DNA from: an uncultured Alphaproteobacteria bacterium
Lineage (GTDB): Bacteria > Pseudomonadota > Alphaproteobacteria > CAAHEQ01 > UBA3637
Assembly: GCA_934203105.1 (NCBI GenBank)
Contig: CAKPYQ010000032.1
Location: forward strand, 1 to 6,421
Reading direction: 5' to 3'
DNA length: 6,421 bases
Part shown: positions 4,327 through 6,421 of the stretch, piece after piece
Layout of the letters: each line of letters opens with the position of its first letter
Numbering within the stretch: position 1 is the stretch's first letter
Position numbers and translations under genes: made by a program
Notes under the pieces: generated by a model
The model's database searches: none
Told to the model about the DNA's origin: nothing
Seen by the model: only the letters and a program-made list of their open reading frames with translations

Positions 4327-6421
4327 ATGGCACAATCCTTGACGGACCGCAAGCGTATCAGAAAAAGTTTTGCTGAAATTAAAAGCGTGGCTGAATTACC
4401 AAACTTAATTGAAGTTCAAAAAGCATCGTATGTCGATTTTTTACAAGCCGGAGTAAAGCCGGAGGACAGAACGGATACGGGCTTACAAGCAGTTTTTAAG
4501 TCGATTTTTCCAATTCATGACTTTGCCGGTCATGGCGATTTAGAGTTTGTTCGTTATGAATTAGACGAACCGAAATATGACGTAGACGAATGTATCAAAC
4601 GTTCTTTGACATTCGCTGCGCCGGTCAGAGCAACGCTGCGTTTGGTCGTTTGGGATATTGATGAAGAAACGGGCGCTCGCTCGATTCGCGACATCAAAGA
4701 ACAAGACGTTTATATGGGCGATTTGCCGATGATGACGGCAACCGGTACTTTTATCGTGAACGGTACGGAACGTGTTGTCGTTTCACAAATGCATCGTTCT
4801 CCGGGTGTTTTCTTTGATCATGACGGCGGTAAAAATACGTCCGGTAAATATTTGTTCTCCGCGCGTATTATTCCGTATCGCGGATCATGGTTAGACTTTG
4901 AATTTGATGCAAAAGATATGGTTTATGTCCGTATCGACAGACGTCGTAAGCTCCCCATTACGACTTTGTTGTATGCTTTGGACAGTGCCGAAACTGCTGA
5001 AAAACGCGCAAAAGCCGCTAAAAAAGGAAAAGAGCTGGATTTTACCGAAGTTTCCGGTATGAGCAAAGAAGAAATTTTGACCAGCTTTTATGCAATCAAT
5101 ACCTTTACAAAGGACAAAAAAGGTTACAAAACAGCTTTCGATCCGGAAAAATTAAAGGGTCGCAAGTTGAATTTTGACTTGGTCAATGCGGACGATAAAA
5201 AGGTTTTAATTCCGGCCGGTGAAAAATTGTTATCGGCAAAATTGAAAAAGTTTGCAAAAGACGGTGTTCAAGAAATTTTGGTACCGGCAGAAGATGTCAT
5301 CGGTCGTTTCAGTGCTGCTGATGTTATCGATGAAACAACGGGTGAAATTATTGTGGAAGCCGGTGATGAAATCACAGCCGATACATTGGCCGCTTTTGAC
5401 AATATGAAGTTAAAATCATTCGATACTTTGCACATTGATAACGTCAATGTCGGCGCTTATTTGCATAACACGTTGGAAGCCGATAAGAATTCCAGCCGTG
5501 AAGAAGCTTTGATTGATATTTACAAAGTAATGCGTCCGGGTGAACCGCCTACCGTTGAAACTGCGGATTATTTGTTCCGTTCGATGTTCTTTGATTTGGA
5601 CAGATATGATTTGTCCGCTGTGGGTCGTGTGAAAATGAATGCTCGTTTGGGCTTTAAAGATGTTCCGGATACGCTCCGCATTTTGCGCAAAGAAGACATC
5701 ATTGCTATTTTAAAAATCTTGTTGGATTTGAAAGACGGCCGTGGTCAAGTTGATGATATTGATAACTTGGGCAATCGTCGTGTTCGTTGCGTCGGTGAAT
5801 TGATGGAAAACCAATATCGCATCGGTTTGTTGCGTATGGAACGTTCTATTCGTGAACGTATGAGCTCGGTTGAAATTGACACGGTTATGCCGCACGATTT
5901 AATCAATGCCAAGCCCTTGTCCAGTGCGGTGCGTGAATTTTTCGCGGCTTCTCAATTGTCGCAATTTATGGATCAAAACAACCCGCTTTCTGAAATTACG
6001 CACAAACGTCGTTTGTCTGCTTTGGGACCGGGCGGTTTGACACGTGAACGTGCGGGCTTTGAAGTTCGAGACGTTCACCCGACACACTATGGACGTATTT
6101 GTCCGATTGAAACGCCGGAAGGTCAAAACATCGGTTTGATCAACTCGTTATCGACCTATGCGCGGATTAACAAATACGGTTTTATTGAAAGCCCGTATCG
6201 CAAAGTCGTTGACGGTAAAATTACGAACGAAGTTGTTTATATGTCTGCGATGGACGAAGCCGGTCACACAGTTGCGCAAGCCAATGTGAAGACAAAAGAC
6301 GGTAAGTTGGTAGATGATTTGGTTCAATGCCGTCGTGATGGTGAAGTGTTAATGGTTCCGCCGGAAGAAGTTGACTATATGGACGTATCCCCGCAACAAT
6401 TGGTATCTGTTGCTGCTGCTT
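4327..6421 (+). CDS. rpoB: DNA-directed RNA polymerase subunit beta, N-terminal 698 codons (runs off window)
   Basis: This is the beta subunit, which forms one side of the active-site cleft of RNA polymerase. The frame is open from the ATG at 4327 to the window end; about half of a roughly 1,350-1,400 residue protein is present. The N-terminus MAQSLTDRKRIRKSF, the segment GTERVVVSQMHRSPGVFF, IPYRGSWLDFEFDAKD and MRPGEPPT are all highly conserved. The rifampicin pocket is at about 540-566 (5944-6024): ASQLSQFMDQNNPLSE, then ITHKRRLSALG. The residues equivalent to E. coli S512, D516, S522, H526, R529 and S531 are all wild type, so sensitivity is expected. A Lys/Ala-rich insert relative to E. 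coli lies at about 219-245. GGGGA at 4315-4319 supports the start. Its partner rpoC would be expected next downstream. Confidence 0.98.
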   Translation, partial: MAQSLTDRKRIRKSFAEIKSVAELPNLIEVQKASYVDFLQAGVKPEDRTDTGLQAVFKSIFPIHDFAGHGDLEFVRYELDEPKYDVDECIKRSLTFAAPVRATLRLVVWDIDEETGARSIRDIKEQDVYMGDLPMMTATGTFIVNGTERVVVSQMHRSPGVFFDHDGGKNTSGKYLFSARIIPYRGSWLDFEFDAKDMVYVRIDRRRKLPITTLLYALDSAETAEKRAKAAKKGKELDFTEVSGMSKEEILTSFYAINTFTKDKKGYKTAFDPEKLKGRKLNFDLVNADDKKVLIPAGEKLLSAKLKKFAKDGVQEILVPAEDVIGRFSAADVIDETTGEIIVEAGDEITADTLAAFDNMKLKSFDTLHIDNVNVGAYLHNTLEADKNSSREEALIDIYKVMRPGEPPTVETADYLFRSMFFDLDRYDLSAVGRVKMNARLGFKDVPDTLRILRKEDIIAILKILLDLKDGRGQVDDIDNLGNRRVRCVGELMENQYRIGLLRMERSIRERMSSVEIDTVMPHDLINAKPLSSAVREFFAASQLSQFMDQNNPLSEITHKRRLSALGPGGLTRERAGFEVRDVHPTHYGRICPIETPEGQNIGLINSLSTYARINKYGFIESPYRKVVDGKITNEVVYMSAMDEAGHTVAQANVKTKDGKLVDDLVQCRRDGEVLMVPPEEVDYMDVSPQQLVSVAAA

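Noticed and set aside
5710..6126. - strand frames opposite rpoB
   Set aside because: They are shadows of the conserved rpoB frame.

Overview
The window reads as a piece of a moderately AT-rich alphaproteobacterial chromosome. The evidence is the one-helix SecE, the wording of NusG, L11 and the RpoB N-terminus, and the order tRNA-Trp, secE, nusG, rplK, rplA, rplJ, rplL, rpoB, all on the + strand. Leucine is written almost entirely as TTG in the highly expressed genes. This, together with the cysteine-rich protein at the left edge, reminds me of uncultured host-associated (gut) alphaproteobacteria of a Rhodospirillales-like type. The phylum/class call is firm; the finer placement is an impression from memory.

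Layout. Bases 1-780 hold the 3' end of a gene for an unusually cysteine-rich protein (33 Cys in 259 visible residues), likely exported, whose start lies left of the window. Bases 781-962 hold a hairpin, an AT-rich upstream element, a near-consensus promoter, and an inverted repeat with a T run that overlaps the probable transcription start. Next come tRNA-Trp(CCA) (963-1038), secE (1070-1261) and nusG (1265-1792). A 116-base spacer carries a candidate L1 operator that resembles the L1 site of 23S rRNA. rplK (1909-2337) and rplA (2343-3035) follow. A 240-base leader in front of rplJ contains an L10-leader-type fold and a separate GNRA-capped hairpin. rplJ (3276-3761, GTG start) and rplL (3817-4185) come next, then a 141-base spacer with a strong hairpin, and rpoB (4327 to the window end, first 698 codons).

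How it works together. The promoter before tRNA-Trp is the only convincing promoter in the window, so the tRNA, SecE (Sec translocon), NusG (elongation/termination factor), the L1 stalk protein, the L11 and L10-L12 stalk proteins and RNA polymerase beta may form one long transcription unit. The RNA structures between genes are plausible points where excess L1 and L10(L12) repress their own synthesis and where ribosomal-protein output is uncoupled from the lower RNA polymerase output.

Most of the window is conserved housekeeping sequence. The parts worth a second look are the cysteine-rich protein, the promoter/terminator overlap before tRNA-Trp, and the intergenic RNA structures. I saw no mobile elements, CRISPR arrays, attachment sites or broken housekeeping genes.
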